Origin: Streptomyces zagrosensis
Lineage (GTDB): Bacteria > Actinomycetota > Actinomycetes > Streptomycetales > Streptomycetaceae
Length of the DNA stretch: 64,000 nucleotides
Direction: 5' to 3'
Assembly (NCBI RefSeq): GCF_014203645.1
Contig: NZ_JACHJL010000004.1
Coordinates: 372,001 to 436,000, forward strand
Shown here: positions 47,828 through 58,157 of the stretch, piece by piece
Position numbering within the stretch: the stretch's first letter is position 1
How the letters are laid out: the number at the start of each line of letters is the position of its first letter
Notes under the pieces: generated by a model
What the model was told of the DNA's origin: nothing
Database searches by the model: none
Seen by the model: only the letters and a program-made list of their open reading frames with translations
Program-made: the position numbers and the translations under genes

Positions 47828-49945
47828 CTACCGCTCGTTCGACGCCACGAACGTACGGGCCGCCTTGTCATGCCAGCACTGCCGCCACGGCCGGTCGAAC
47901 AGACACCACACCACGTTCGCCACGCCGACCACCAGCAGCCCGAGCACCCCATACACCAGCCATCGGCGCAACGCCGTGGCGAAGGTGGGAGTGGCGTGGT
48001 CCTCGATGTCGAGCACCCGTACCCCGCACAGGCGCTTGCCCAGCGTGCGGCCCCACTTGGCGGTGGGGAGCACCTCGTACACCACGCCGAGCAGCAGAAG
48101 CGCGGCGAGGATGATGGCGAGGTAGGTGCCGGTGGTGCCGTCGAGCAGATAGACCGTGACGGTCTCGCCGCTCTGCTTGGCGCTGTCCACCTTCTCGTCG
48201 ATGTGGTCCTTCGCCTTCGCCCACAGCGGCAGCGCGATGGTGGCGAGGAGGCCGCCGAGGGCGACCGTGTCGATGAGCCGGGCGCCGAGCCGCTTGCCGA
48301 GTGCGGCGGGCCTGCCCTGCGCCTGGGCGGCGCGCAAGAACGGGTCGTCCACCGGGGGCTTCCACGGCATGACGTCATCAAGCTGGTTGCCGTAGGCCGG
48401 GCTTGGCCCGGGCGGCTGTGCGAGGTCGTGCACGCGCCGCGCCCAGTCGGCCTGACCGGCGCCTACCCTCGCACCGGCGCCCGCCCCAGCGCCGCCACCG
48501 CCCGGCATCGCGGGCTGGGCCGGTGGCGGTGCGGGCGGCCCTGCGGGGCCCGGCGGTGGGCCGCTCTGCGTGGGAATCTGAGTGCCTGGCACCGGCTGCG
48601 GATACGCGCCGTCGTGGGGCGCGGCGTACGGGAGCGCGGCTGATGCTTGCGCGGACGGTGCCTGCACAGCCGGGGTTTGTGCAGCCGGTGCTTGCGCAGC
48701 CGGGGTTCGCACAGGCACTGATTGCACAGGCGGTGATTGCACAGACGGCGAGTGCACAGACGGGGCAGTTGGCGCGGTGGCCGCGGGTGTGGTGGCCGCG
48801 TCCGCGCCGCCGAGCGCGCCGGTGCGGCCCAGGGCCCGGATGGTGAGCGTGCCGTCCCGCCCGCCGCTGGTGCCTTGGTCTCCCAAGGCGCCGTCGCTCG
48901 TCGGCTGTTGGCCACTGTCCGGCGCGGCCGAACCGCTGTGCCCGGCGTCCTGGCCGCCACGGCCGCGCGGGACGGCCCGGATCGTCAAGGTGCCATCGCC
49001 GCCGGCCTGCGCCGGAACACCGGCGCTTCCTGGCTGTGCCCGCTCGCCTGCGACGCCGGACCCGGCCGGCTGTGCCGTGGCCGCCGAGTCGTTCGGCGCG
49101 CCGCCCTGGCGAGGTACCGAGGGGGTGGCACCCGCGGGCAGGGCCGCGCGGGGTGTGGCGCCCGCGTCGAGCTCGCGGCCCTGGGACCGCGACGAAGGCT
49201 CGGTGGTGAGAGCCGGTGGCTGTGCTGGCGACTGTGTGAGCGACTGTGCTGGTGCTGGGGAGTGCGCCGCTGATTGGGGTTGGGCCGGCGGTGTGCCAGC
49301 GCCGGTCCTGGCGCCGGCAGGGGCCGGGCCCATGCCCGTTGGGGGCACCACGCGCGGGTCGGCCGGGGGGTCGCCCCAGGCGGGAGCGTCGCCCCAGGCC
49401 GACGCGGCGGCGGGGCGGAAGGGGGTCACGTCGTCGGCGCCCCAGGAGATGCGCTGGTCGCTCTCGCCACCGAACCCGGCCTGCCGGGAGGCGTCGGCGT
49501 GCCAACCGCCGCCCGGTTCGGGGCGCGCGCCGTGCAACTGCTGGGCCTCGTCCCAGTCCAGTACGTCGGCCGAGCCCGCGGGGGCCATCGTGGGCCCTGC
49601 GTCGCCCGCGCCCGAGACGCCTACCTCGCCGCGCGGGCGCAGTTCGGGCAGCGCGTCGCGGTGGCTGCCCGCGGCTGGCTGTTCGTCGAAGAACATCGGG
49701 CCGGTCTCGTCCGGGATGACCCCTGCTTGCTGGGTCGAGGCGATCGGCGGTTCCTCGGTGGGGGCCAGGTACGGGTCAGGGTCGCCGCCGCCGGCCGGCG
49801 GGGCGGGCAGGGCCTCACCGTCGTTCGGTGCGGGCCGGCTGGTGCCGGGCACCCAGGCGGCGCCGTTCCAGTACCGGATGTACCCAGGGATGGACGGATC
49901 AGGGTAGTAGCCCTGCGTGGGGCCGCTGTCGCCGGGCGCGCTCAT
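47828..49945 (-). CDS. DUF2510-RDD membrane protein (third of three)
   Basis: 705 residues. The N-terminus has a DUF2510 unit (GYYPDPSIPGYIRYWNGAAW), which packs against membranes or partners. About 450 residues of Ala/Pro/Gln/Thr-rich disorder with PAAQAPAAQTPAVQAPSAQ repeats follow. The C-terminal RDD domain begins LGKRLGARLIDTVALGGLLA and ends QCWHDKAARTFVAS. It is the largest paralogue and probably the membrane platform of a complex. Confidence 0.9.
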   Translation of the reverse strand: MSAPGDSGPTQGYYPDPSIPGYIRYWNGAAWVPGTSRPAPNDGEALPAPPAGGGDPDPYLAPTEEPPIASTQQAGVIPDETGPMFFDEQPAAGSHRDALPELRPRGEVGVSGAGDAGPTMAPAGSADVLDWDEAQQLHGARPEPGGGWHADASRQAGFGGESDQRISWGADDVTPFRPAAASAWGDAPAWGDPPADPRVVPPTGMGPAPAGARTGAGTPPAQPQSAAHSPAPAQSLTQSPAQPPALTTEPSSRSQGRELDAGATPRAALPAGATPSVPRQGGAPNDSAATAQPAGSGVAGERAQPGSAGVPAQAGGDGTLTIRAVPRGRGGQDAGHSGSAAPDSGQQPTSDGALGDQGTSGGRDGTLTIRALGRTGALGGADAATTPAATAPTAPSVHSPSVQSPPVQSVPVRTPAAQAPAAQTPAVQAPSAQASAALPYAAPHDGAYPQPVPGTQIPTQSGPPPGPAGPPAPPPAQPAMPGGGGAGAGAGARVGAGQADWARRVHDLAQPPGPSPAYGNQLDDVMPWKPPVDDPFLRAAQAQGRPAALGKRLGARLIDTVALGGLLATIALPLWAKAKDHIDEKVDSAKQSGETVTVYLLDGTTGTYLAIILAALLLLGVVYEVLPTAKWGRTLGKRLCGVRVLDIEDHATPTFATALRRWLVYGVLGLLVVGVANVVWCLFDRPWRQCWHDKAARTFVASNER

Positions 49946-50302
49946 GGTCTCCGATGTCCCGTATCTGCTCGGCCGGTCCAGCCGTGCGGTCTGTGCGGTG
50001 AGTAGCGCTACGCAGTCTGCCGCACTGGCGTGGCGCGGTGAACAGGCGCTCCGCGACCCGTTGGGCTGGCCGCGCAAGCCGCAGCGCGGCTCCTAGGTCT
50101 ACCAGACGGCCCGTCCCACTGGGGCCCGCATACCCAGCGACCACCCTCACGCGCCCGGGTTCCGGAGAAATTCTGACTGAATGCGTGAAGTCGCGTAATG
50201 GTGCGGGGGGTAGCGCGCTCTCACCTGTGTGGGCCGCCGTAGCGCGTCCCGCAGTGAGCGAAGCAGAGCGAGCGAGAACGCAGAGCAGAGAGGGCGCACC
50301 GC
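49946..50302. promoter_or_regulatory. Divergent region between RDD genes and ssgG
   Basis: 357 bases with promoters for both directions expected. No convincing -35/-10 pair, hairpin or small gene is recognised. AGCGAAGCAGAGCGAGCGAGAACG-type purine-rich repeats (split here as GAGCGA units) lie upstream of ssgG. Confidence 0.35.
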
Positions 50303-50782
50303 ATGCATACCGTGGTGGAGCGAGAACTGGAACTGAACCTGGTGCTGTCGCCCGAGCGCAGCATCCCCGTACCGGCCAAGCTGATCTACCGTACGGACGA
50401 CCCGTACGCCGTCCACATCACCTTTCACCTTGGCTCCGACTCCCCCGTCAACTGGACGTTCGCGCGTGAACTGCTGGTGGAGGGGGTGTTTCGGCCGTGT
50501 GGGCACGGTGATGTGCGGGCGTGGCCGACGAAGGTGGACGGTCGCAGCGTGGTGTGCGTGGCGCTGAGTTCGCCCGATGGTGATGCGCTGCTTGAGGCGC
50601 CGGCGACGATCGTGTCGGCCTGGCTTGAGCGGACGCTGCGGGTGGTGGTGCCGGGCTCGGAAAGTGAACTGCTCGGGATCGACGACGCGCTCAACGAGTT
50701 GCTGACGCCGATCCCGGGCGACGATGTGTGGTTGCACGGCCCGTGGCCCTCCGACGATTCGCCGGAGGGCCACGGGGCGTAA
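50303..50782 (+). CDS. ssgG: SsgA-like protein, SsgG type
   Basis: 159 residues from ATG 50303 (GAGAGGG upstream). VVERELELNLVLSPERSIPVPA, DPYAVHITFHLG, WTFARELLVEGVFRPCGHGDVRAWP and LSSPDGDALLEAPA are diagnostic of the SsgA-like family. These small proteins control cell-division septum placement and spore wall growth in Streptomyces. Position relative to hppD, the RDD genes and pncA fits the ssgG locus (SCO2924) of S. coelicolor. SsgG helps position septa in sporogenic hyphae. Confidence 0.92.
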   Translation: MHTVVERELELNLVLSPERSIPVPAKLIYRTDDPYAVHITFHLGSDSPVNWTFARELLVEGVFRPCGHGDVRAWPTKVDGRSVVCVALSSPDGDALLEAPATIVSAWLERTLRVVVPGSESELLGIDDALNELLTPIPGDDVWLHGPWPSDDSPEGHGA

Positions 50783-50799
50783 CGGTGCGCGAGCCGGCG

Positions 50800-51192
50800 T
50801 CAGCTTGCCTGGGTCTCACTGACGGTGAGGAATTCGATGGCGTGCCCGTCGGGGTCGTCCACGTACAAGCCGCGACCGCCCGAGCGGTGGTTGAGCTGCT
50901 GGGGGCCCTCGTGCCCTGGCTCGGACCAGTAGGGCAGCTCCCGGCCCTGGACGCGGGAGTAGATCTGGTCGAACTCTTCCTCGGAGACGAGGAAGGCCAG
51001 GTGTTGCAGGACGATGTGGTCCGGCTCGACGATGAAGTCCGCGTAGTCGATGGTCAGGCCGCCTTCGACGGGCACGGCGACGAAGGGGCCCTGTGGCTTG
51101 GGCTCGGGCGCGCCGAGCAGGTCGGTAAGGAAGTGGGCGGAGACGGCGCTGTCGGTGCTGTGCATGATGGTGTGGTCCAAACGCGCTGGCAC
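50800..51192 (-). CDS. VOC/glyoxalase family protein
   Basis: 130 residues from GTG 51192, AGGAGGC upstream. LDHTIMHS carries the first His ligand, GLYVDDPDGHAIEFLTV the terminal Glu ligand; the fold is a single VOC module that would dimerise. It resembles resistance or small-molecule-modifying VOC proteins. The conserved histidines support metal binding. Substrate unknown. It is convergent with ssgG, only 17 bases apart. Confidence 0.88.
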   Translation of the reverse strand: MPARLDHTIMHSTDSAVSAHFLTDLLGAPEPKPQGPFVAVPVEGGLTIDYADFIVEPDHIVLQHLAFLVSEEEFDQIYSRVQGRELPYWSEPGHEGPQQLNHRSGGRGLYVDDPDGHAIEFLTVSETQAS

Positions 51193-51432
51193 GGTGCCTC
51201 CTGTGCTGCTGAATGCCCTTACGAGGGTGGGTCTTTGGCCTCCTTTGACGGTAGGTCGGTGACTGCCACCCGGGAATCGGGCTTTCGCCGTACGACCAGC
51301 GGCCCGTTGTCCCCAGCCCCTGGGCGGAGGCCGACCCCACGCGAGCGTGTGGACGTTTGGGGAGCATCCGGCCCGGCGGAGCACCCGGGCCCGTAGGCAG
51401 CATGGCGTGGTGGCGCGGCGCCGGCACAGGAA

Positions 51433-51470
51433 AAAGCCCAGTGCTCACATCGCAGTGAGCACTGGGCTTT
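51433..51470 (-). terminator. Intrinsic terminator of the small secreted protein gene
   Basis: Perfect 16-base arms AAAGCCCAGTGCTCAC/GTGAGCACTGGGCTTT with a six-base loop. On the minus strand it ends in a run of five Ts, a classical rho-independent terminator, 15 bases after the stop codon of the gene at 51485. Confidence 0.93.
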
Positions 51471-51484
51471 AGGTGCGCGCCAGA

Positions 51485-51769
51485 TCAGCGGCCGTGGTCA
51501 GACAGGTGCACCTTGTTGTGCTTGATGTTGTTCTGGGTGTGGTTCTTGGTGTTGGTCTGGGTCTTGTTGTGCACGTGGGTGTTGATGTCATCGAAGATGG
51601 TCGGAGCGTTGACCTTGGTGTCGTGGATCACGTCGTCGATGTTGGTGACCGTCTTCGTGCGCTCCGAGTCGCCGGTGATGATGTCGGCCGAGGCCGTCGT
51701 CATGGCGCCGGCGCCGGCGACGAGGGCCGCGGCGGTGGCGGCGGTGGCAAGAATGTGACGAATGCGCAT
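51485..51769 (-). CDS. Small secreted His/Asn/Thr-rich protein
   Basis: 94 residues. A clean Sec signal (MRIRHILATAATAAALVAGA, cut after TTASA) leaves a mature part of about 65 residues with no cysteine. Its last 40 residues are rich in His, Asn, Thr and Lys (NTHVHNKTQTNTKNHTQNN), a possible metal-binding or surface-adhesive tail. A well-made terminator follows, so it is a genuine monocistronic gene. No family recognised. Confidence 0.78.
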   Translation of the reverse strand: MRIRHILATAATAAALVAGAGAMTTASADIITGDSERTKTVTNIDDVIHDTKVNAPTIFDDINTHVHNKTQTNTKNHTQNNIKHNKVHLSDHGR

Positions 51770-52002
51770 TTACTGCTCCTGGTGATGCGAGGTGTTGACG
51801 GAACCAGGCCAACTAAACAGTCACTAGGGGCGATAAACACGCACGACACCGCGTATGTCCCAACTTGCGCCCGGATGGACCATAGTTGTGATATTCGGCC
51901 CGGCTCGGCCGATCGCCTTCCCGCGACCGGCGATACGGACCTCGGCGGGCGCCTCGGGCGTGGCAACTCGCCGGGCACCTCGGGTGGTGGGCAAAGGGCG
52001 CA

Positions 52003-53370
52003 TTAGAAGAGCTTTCCGGGGTTGAGCAGGCCCAGCGGGTCGAAGACGCTTTTGATGCCTCGCTGCAACTCCACTCCTACCGGCCCGAGTTCGCGCGCCA
52101 GCCACTCCTTCTTCAGTACGCCCACACCGTGCTCACCGGTGATCGTTCCCCCCAGCTCCAAGCCGAGGGCCATGATCTCGTCGAAGGATTCGCGGGCCCG
52201 CCGGGATTCGTCGGGGTCGGCGGCGTCGAAGCAGACGACGGGGTGGGTGTTGCCATCTCCCGCGTGGGCGCAGACCCCGATGGTCAGGTCGTACTTGTCG
52301 GCGATGGCGGCCGTGCCGTCGATCATGTCGGCCAGCCGTGATCTGGGCACGCAGACATCGTCGATCATCGTCGCCGGCCTGATGGCCTCCAGGGCGGGAA
52401 GCGTCTGCCGTCGGGCTTGGAGCAGCAGTTCGGACTCGGCGGCGTCGTCGGCGGGCACGACCTCGGTGGCCCCGGCCTCGGTGCAGATCTGCCCCACGAC
52501 GGCGAGGTCCGCGCTGGGGTCGGGCGTGTCGAACGCGGCAAGGAGCAGCGCCTCGGTGGATTCCGGGAGGCCCATGTGGGTCAGCGCGTTGACGGCGCGG
52601 ACGCTGGTGCGGTCCATGAGTTCAAGCAGCGCGGGCGCGTGGCCACGCTCCATGATCGTGCAGACGGCCGCGCAGGCGGCGGCCGTCGAGGGGAACTCCG
52701 CGGCCAGTGCCAGTTGCTCCGGTGGCGCCGGTCGCAGCGCGAGAACGGCGCGTACGACGATCCCCAGGGTGCCCTCGGAGCCGACGAAGAGCCTGGTCAG
52801 GTCGTAGCCGGCGACTCCCTTGGCGGTGCGGCGGCCGGTGCTCAACAAGCGCCCGTCCGCGAGGACGACCTCTAGACCGAGCACGTATTCGGCGGTCACC
52901 CCGTACTTGACGCAACACAGGCCGCCCGATGCGGTGCCGATGTTCCCGCCGATGGTGCACTCCTCCCAACTGGAAGGGTCCGGCGGGTAGTACAAGCCCT
53001 GCTCGGCGACGGCGCGCGAGAGCACGGCGTTGATGACACCGGGTTCGACGATGGCGATCCGATCCACGGCGTTGATCTCCACGATGCGGTCCATCTTGAC
53101 CAGGGAGAGCACCACGCAGCCATCGGACGCGTTGGCCGCGCCGGACAGGCCCGTACGAGCACCTTGCGGAACGACCGGGACCCGCAGGGCGGTGGCGGTG
53201 CGCATGACGTGCTGGACCTGCTCGACGGTGCGCGGCAGGACGACGACGGCGGGGCTGCCCGCCGCGCAAAAGCTCGCCATGTCGTTGGCGTACGAACGGG
53301 CGACGCCGGGGTCGGTGAGCACCGCGTCCGCGGGAAGTCCTGCGCGCAGTCGCGCCACGAGATCGGTCAT
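52003..53370 (-). CDS. FAD-linked oxidase, GlcD type
   Basis: 455 residues. PQGARTGLSGAANA and the nucleotide segment VVLPRTVEQVQHVM form the FAD-binding (PCMH) domain, EECTIGGNIGTASGG is near 155, and the C-terminal GVCAHAGDGNTHPVVCF, GTITGEHGVGVLK and PLGLLNPGKLF are typical of D-lactate/glycolate dehydrogenases. It oxidises an alpha-hydroxy acid; the partner subunits GlcE/GlcF are absent nearby. GGAGG lies directly before ATG 53370, unusually tight. Confidence 0.93.
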   Translation of the reverse strand: MTDLVARLRAGLPADAVLTDPGVARSYANDMASFCAAGSPAVVVLPRTVEQVQHVMRTATALRVPVVPQGARTGLSGAANASDGCVVLSLVKMDRIVEINAVDRIAIVEPGVINAVLSRAVAEQGLYYPPDPSSWEECTIGGNIGTASGGLCCVKYGVTAEYVLGLEVVLADGRLLSTGRRTAKGVAGYDLTRLFVGSEGTLGIVVRAVLALRPAPPEQLALAAEFPSTAAACAAVCTIMERGHAPALLELMDRTSVRAVNALTHMGLPESTEALLLAAFDTPDPSADLAVVGQICTEAGATEVVPADDAAESELLLQARRQTLPALEAIRPATMIDDVCVPRSRLADMIDGTAAIADKYDLTIGVCAHAGDGNTHPVVCFDAADPDESRRARESFDEIMALGLELGGTITGEHGVGVLKKEWLARELGPVGVELQRGIKSVFDPLGLLNPGKLF

Positions 53371-53830
53371 ACCTCCAGCCTGGCACCGGTTTCTCCAGGG
53401 TGGAAGGTCCCACCGCCACGCGGCGCCGGCCACGGCGCAGACGGCCCGGCGCCTCGTGCCGGGGGCCCACTGCGATCCCCGCGGCGGGGGCCCACTGCGC
53501 CCACTGTGGTGCCCGCTTCGACGCCCTCTGCGACGCCCGGTAGTGGGACGGCGGCATGACGGCCGGCGGTGCGGGGAAGGACTGGTGCGTCGGGACCCAA
53601 GGCGCGCGGCCTGTCGAAAGCGGGTGGCAAGGGACGAGGACAAAGCTGGGCACGTATACGCAGCAGCGGCGAAAAGGTCACGCTCCCGCACCCGGTTGGC
53701 GGCCAGAAACGGTGCGTTGGGATGAACGGGCGACTTCGACGGCAACCGTTGGCGAGCACCGCAGTTAGTGACTGTGTCTGGACGCCTCCACGGCGCCTAG
53801 TGCCCAACGCATACCTAGGAAGGTCACCGC
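53371..53830. other. 460-base gap before the small secreted protein gene
   Basis: Contains the control region of the gene at 53831 and of the GlcD-like gene. No frame with ribosome site and codon bias is apparent. GGCGCC/CACTGCG short repeats lie near 53460-53500. Confidence 0.4.
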
Positions 53831-54121
53831 ATGAACGCCAAGAAGGTGCTCGCCGGCTCGATGCTCAGCCTCGCCGCCACCGGCTTCGCCGTCACTCCGG
53901 CGATGGCCGCCGAGAGCAAGGACTCCGGCCGGTTCGAGCAGAACATCCAGATCATCGACGACCTGTGCCCGACCATTCAGGACATCGACGTCATCACCAT
54001 CGAGGTGCTGGACGAAGCGCGCGCCAACCAGTGCAACACGATCCACGACAAGGCGGCGCAGATCGACAACTCGGACGCCCCGGGCCTGCCCATCGGGCTG
54101 CTGGGCTCCGCCGTTAACTGA
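53831..54121 (+). CDS. Small secreted protein with rodlin-like core
   Basis: 96 residues from ATG 53831, AGGAAGGTCACC upstream. A Sec signal (NAKKVLAGSMLSLAATGFAV, cut after AMA) is followed by CPTIQDIDVITIEVLD and NQCNTIHD. The Cys-x-IQDI..NQC spacing resembles Streptomyces rodlins, coat proteins of aerial hyphae. The match is by eye and partial, and the protein is shorter, so the call is tentative. Confidence 0.65.
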   Translation: MNAKKVLAGSMLSLAATGFAVTPAMAAESKDSGRFEQNIQIIDDLCPTIQDIDVITIEVLDEARANQCNTIHDKAAQIDNSDAPGLPIGLLGSAVN

Positions 54122-54170
54122 CAGCGCTGAGCCGCCAGCGCTGTTCCCTCCGGAAGATTTCTTTCCGGGA

Positions 54171-54220
54171 AGAATGGCCCCGGGTCCCGTGGAATTACTT
54201 CACGGGCCTTGGGGCCTTCT
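54171..54220 (+). terminator. Imperfect terminator hairpin of the rodlin-like gene
   Basis: GGCCCC pairs with GGGGCC and CCCGTG with CACGGG around a nine-base loop, with a bulge and two mismatches. It lies 50 bases past the stop codon and ends in TTCT. Confidence 0.65.
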
Positions 54221-54396
54221 CCATGTTCACACCGCATAGCACCGCACCGCCCCGCATAGCACCGCACCGCCCCGCAACAGACGGGGCGGGTCGCGTCAGT
54301 GTCTCGCGAGTGTCTCGCGCCGGTCGGCAAGATGCCGACCGGCGCGACGCTGCTTCGCGGTGGTGTGCCGGCCCCCGTCGGGAGCCGGCGCCTGGG

Positions 54397-55605
<1,209 letters not shown>

Positions 55606-55717
55606 CTAGTGGTTTCCGAGTTTCGCCGGACGATCTGTACAGGATGACTATCACGGAGGTGGCCAGGCCGCATGGGCATAAAACGGGGTGAGGGAAATGG
55701 GGACGGAAAGGGCCGCG

Positions 55718-56185
55718 ATGAGCATTGACCGACTGGACGGTCGATTGATCGAACTTCTCGCGGAGGAGCCTCGCATCGGCATCCTGGAGGCGTCGCGACG
55801 ACTGGGGGTGGCGCGTGGGACAGCGCAGGCGCGGCTTGACCGGTTGCAGGCAGGCGGAGTGATCAAGGGGTTCGGGCCGCAAGTGGACCCGGCGGCCCTC
55901 GGCTACCCGGTGACGGCGTTCGCGACGCTGGAGATCAAGCAGGGACAGGGCGCGGACGTGCGCAGCCACCTGTCGACGGTGCCCGAAGTGCTGGAGTTGC
56001 ATACGACAACCGGCCACGGTGACATGCTGTGCCGACTGGTGGCGCGCTCGAACGCCGATCTCCAGCGGGTGATCGACCGGGTTGTGGGCTTTGATGGCAT
56101 CGTGCGGGCCTCGACGGCGATCGTGATGGAGAACCCCGTCCCGCTGCGGATCATTCCGCTGGTGAAACAGGCAGCAGATGACTGA
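55718..56185 (+). CDS. Lrp/AsnC-family regulator
   Basis: 155 residues from ATG 55718 (GAAAGGGCC upstream); GTG 55688 and ATG 55697 would give slightly longer forms. The helix-turn-helix (EEPRIGILEASRRLGVARGT, ARLDRLQ) and the RAM effector domain (AFATLEIKQGQG..VLELHTTTGHGDMLCRLVARS) are plain. It probably senses tyrosine or phenylalanine and represses divergent hppD. It precedes the betaine transporter operon by 27 bases, so it may be co-transcribed with it. Confidence 0.92.
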   Translation: MSIDRLDGRLIELLAEEPRIGILEASRRLGVARGTAQARLDRLQAGGVIKGFGPQVDPAALGYPVTAFATLEIKQGQGADVRSHLSTVPEVLELHTTTGHGDMLCRLVARSNADLQRVIDRVVGFDGIVRASTAIVMENPVPLRIIPLVKQAADD

Positions 56186-56212
56186 TCCGTCCGCAGAACG
56201 AGGAGAGACACC

Positions 56213-56860
56213 ATGAGTTTCTGGGAGTACGTCGGCAACCGGCGCGCCCAGTTGCTGTTAGACACCTACCAGCACGCCAGCGCCGTTTTTCAGTGCATGG
56301 TGCTTGCCACCGTCCTCGGGGTGCTCATCGGCGTGCTGACCTACCGCAGCGAGTGGGCGGGCAACCTCGCCATCACCGTCACCGCGACCATCCTCACCGT
56401 GCCGTCCCTGGCCATGATCGGCCTGCTCATCCCTCTCACCGGGCTGGGCGTCGCGCCCACGGTGACCGCGCTGGTGCTGTACGGGCTGCTGCCCATCGTG
56501 CGAAACGCGATCGTCGGGCTACGCGGTGTGGACCCCGATCTGGTGGACGCCGCGAAGGGGCTCGGCATGTCGCGCCTGGCCCGGCTGATCAGGGTGGAGC
56601 TGCCGCTGGCCTGGCCGCCCATCCTCACCGGCATCCGGGTCTCCACGCAGATGCTGATGGGCATCGCCGCGATCGCCGCGTACGCCTCAGGGCCCGGCCT
56701 TGGCAACGAGATCTTCCGCGGCGTCGCCTCGCTCGGCAGCGCCAACGCGGAGAACAAGGTCCTCGCGGGGACGCTGGGCATCGTCCTGCTGGCGCTGATC
56801 TTCGACGCCGTGTACGTACTGATTGGACGCCTGACCATATCCAGGGGGATTCGTGCCTGA
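56213..56860 (+). CDS. opuCB: Betaine/osmoprotectant ABC permease, first
   Basis: 215 residues, six helices, with the EAA loop GVDPDLVDAAKGLGMSRLARLIRVELPLA that docks on the ATPase. This is the OpuCB/ProW-type permease of OpuC-like systems. TTA at codon 16 (56258-56260) would make translation depend on the bldA tRNA. The stop overlaps the ATPase start by eight bases. Confidence 0.93.
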   Translation: MSFWEYVGNRRAQLLLDTYQHASAVFQCMVLATVLGVLIGVLTYRSEWAGNLAITVTATILTVPSLAMIGLLIPLTGLGVAPTVTALVLYGLLPIVRNAIVGLRGVDPDLVDAAKGLGMSRLARLIRVELPLAWPPILTGIRVSTQMLMGIAAIAAYASGPGLGNEIFRGVASLGSANAENKVLAGTLGIVLLALIFDAVYVLIGRLTISRGIRA

Positions 56861-58157
56861 CACCACCGAAGGCCAGCGCATCGGCAACGCCCCCGAGCGC
56901 GGCCCCACCACCGGCGCCACCATTGAGCTGGAGAACCTCACCAAGCGCTATCCAGGCAGTGAAGCGGCTGCCGTGGACAACGTGAACATGGAGATCAAGG
57001 CGGGCGAGACCGTGATCTTCGTGGGCCCGTCCGGGTGCGGAAAATCCACCACACTGAAGATGATCAACCGGCTGATAGAGCCGTCCTCGGGCCGTATACG
57101 CATCGGCGACGAGGACGTCACCGGCATCGACCCGGTCAAGCTACGCCGCAAGGTGGGCTACGCCATCCAGTCATCGGGACTTTTCCCCCACATGACGGTC
57201 GGGCAAAACATCGCCCTGGTGCCCAAGATGGCCGGCTGGCCCAAGGGCCGCATCAAGGCCCGGGTCGAGGAGATGCTCGACCTCGTCGGGCTCGATCCGC
57301 GGGAGTTCCACCACCGCTACCCGCGCCAGCTCTCGGGCGGCCAACAACAGCGGGTGGGAGTGGCGCGGGCGCTGGCCGCCGATCCCCCGGTACTGCTCAT
57401 GGACGAACCCTTCGGCGCGGTCGACCCGATCACTCGCGACCACCTCCAGGACGAGCTGATCCGGCTCCAGCACGAGCTGCACAAGACCATCGTCTTCGTC
57501 ACCCACGACTTCGACGAGGCGATCAAGCTGGGCGATCGGATCGCCGTGCTACGCGACCACTCGCACATCGCCCAGTTCGACACCCCGGAGGCGATCCTCA
57601 CCAACCCGGCCGACGACTTCGTCTCCGGCTTCGTCGGCGCGGGAGCCGCACTCAAGCGGCTGAACCTGACCCGGGTGCGGGATGTGGAGGTGGAGGACAT
57701 CCCGACCGCCGGCATCGACGACCCGTTGCAGTCCATCTTCGACCTGTTCCGCTCGGCCTCGATCAACGAGGTGCTGCTGCTCGACCGACACCGGCGCCCG
57801 TACAAGTGGCTGCGCCGCGGCGACCTCAGCCGCGCCAAGGGCTCACTCGCCCGCGCCGGCACGCTGGTGCACGACACGGTGACCCGCGATGCCACGCTCC
57901 GCGATGCGCTGGAGGCCGTGCTGACCGACAACGCCGGTCGGGTGCCGGTGACGGGGCGGCGCGGCGAGTACACCGGCGTGGTGGACATGGAGACGCTGAT
58001 GAACTCCGTACACGAGCTTCTTGAGGCGGACCGGTTGGACGCCGTAGAGCACCAACACCAGCTGCAAGAGGCGCGCGCCCACCAAACGCACGCGGAGCAG
58101 GAGGGCGCCCCCGGCGGCGGCGCGACGCGCGTGCCGGGCCAGGAGGACGACGCATGA
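56853..58157 (+). CDS. opuCA: Betaine/osmoprotectant ABC ATPase
   Basis: 434 residues from GTG 56853. Walker A GPSGCGKST, signature LSGGQQQRV and Walker B VLLMDEPFGAVD. From about residue 275 there are two CBS-like units (PLQSIFDLFRSASINEVLLL and DATLRDALEAVLTDNAGRVP), as in OpuCA, which senses ionic strength or cyclic di-AMP. The stop TGA overlaps the next start as ATGA. Confidence 0.93.
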   Translation: MPDTTEGQRIGNAPERGPTTGATIELENLTKRYPGSEAAAVDNVNMEIKAGETVIFVGPSGCGKSTTLKMINRLIEPSSGRIRIGDEDVTGIDPVKLRRKVGYAIQSSGLFPHMTVGQNIALVPKMAGWPKGRIKARVEEMLDLVGLDPREFHHRYPRQLSGGQQQRVGVARALAADPPVLLMDEPFGAVDPITRDHLQDELIRLQHELHKTIVFVTHDFDEAIKLGDRIAVLRDHSHIAQFDTPEAILTNPADDFVSGFVGAGAALKRLNLTRVRDVEVEDIPTAGIDDPLQSIFDLFRSASINEVLLLDRHRRPYKWLRRGDLSRAKGSLARAGTLVHDTVTRDATLRDALEAVLTDNAGRVPVTGRRGEYTGVVDMETLMNSVHELLEADRLDAVEHQHQLQEARAHQTHAEQEGAPGGGATRVPGQEDDA

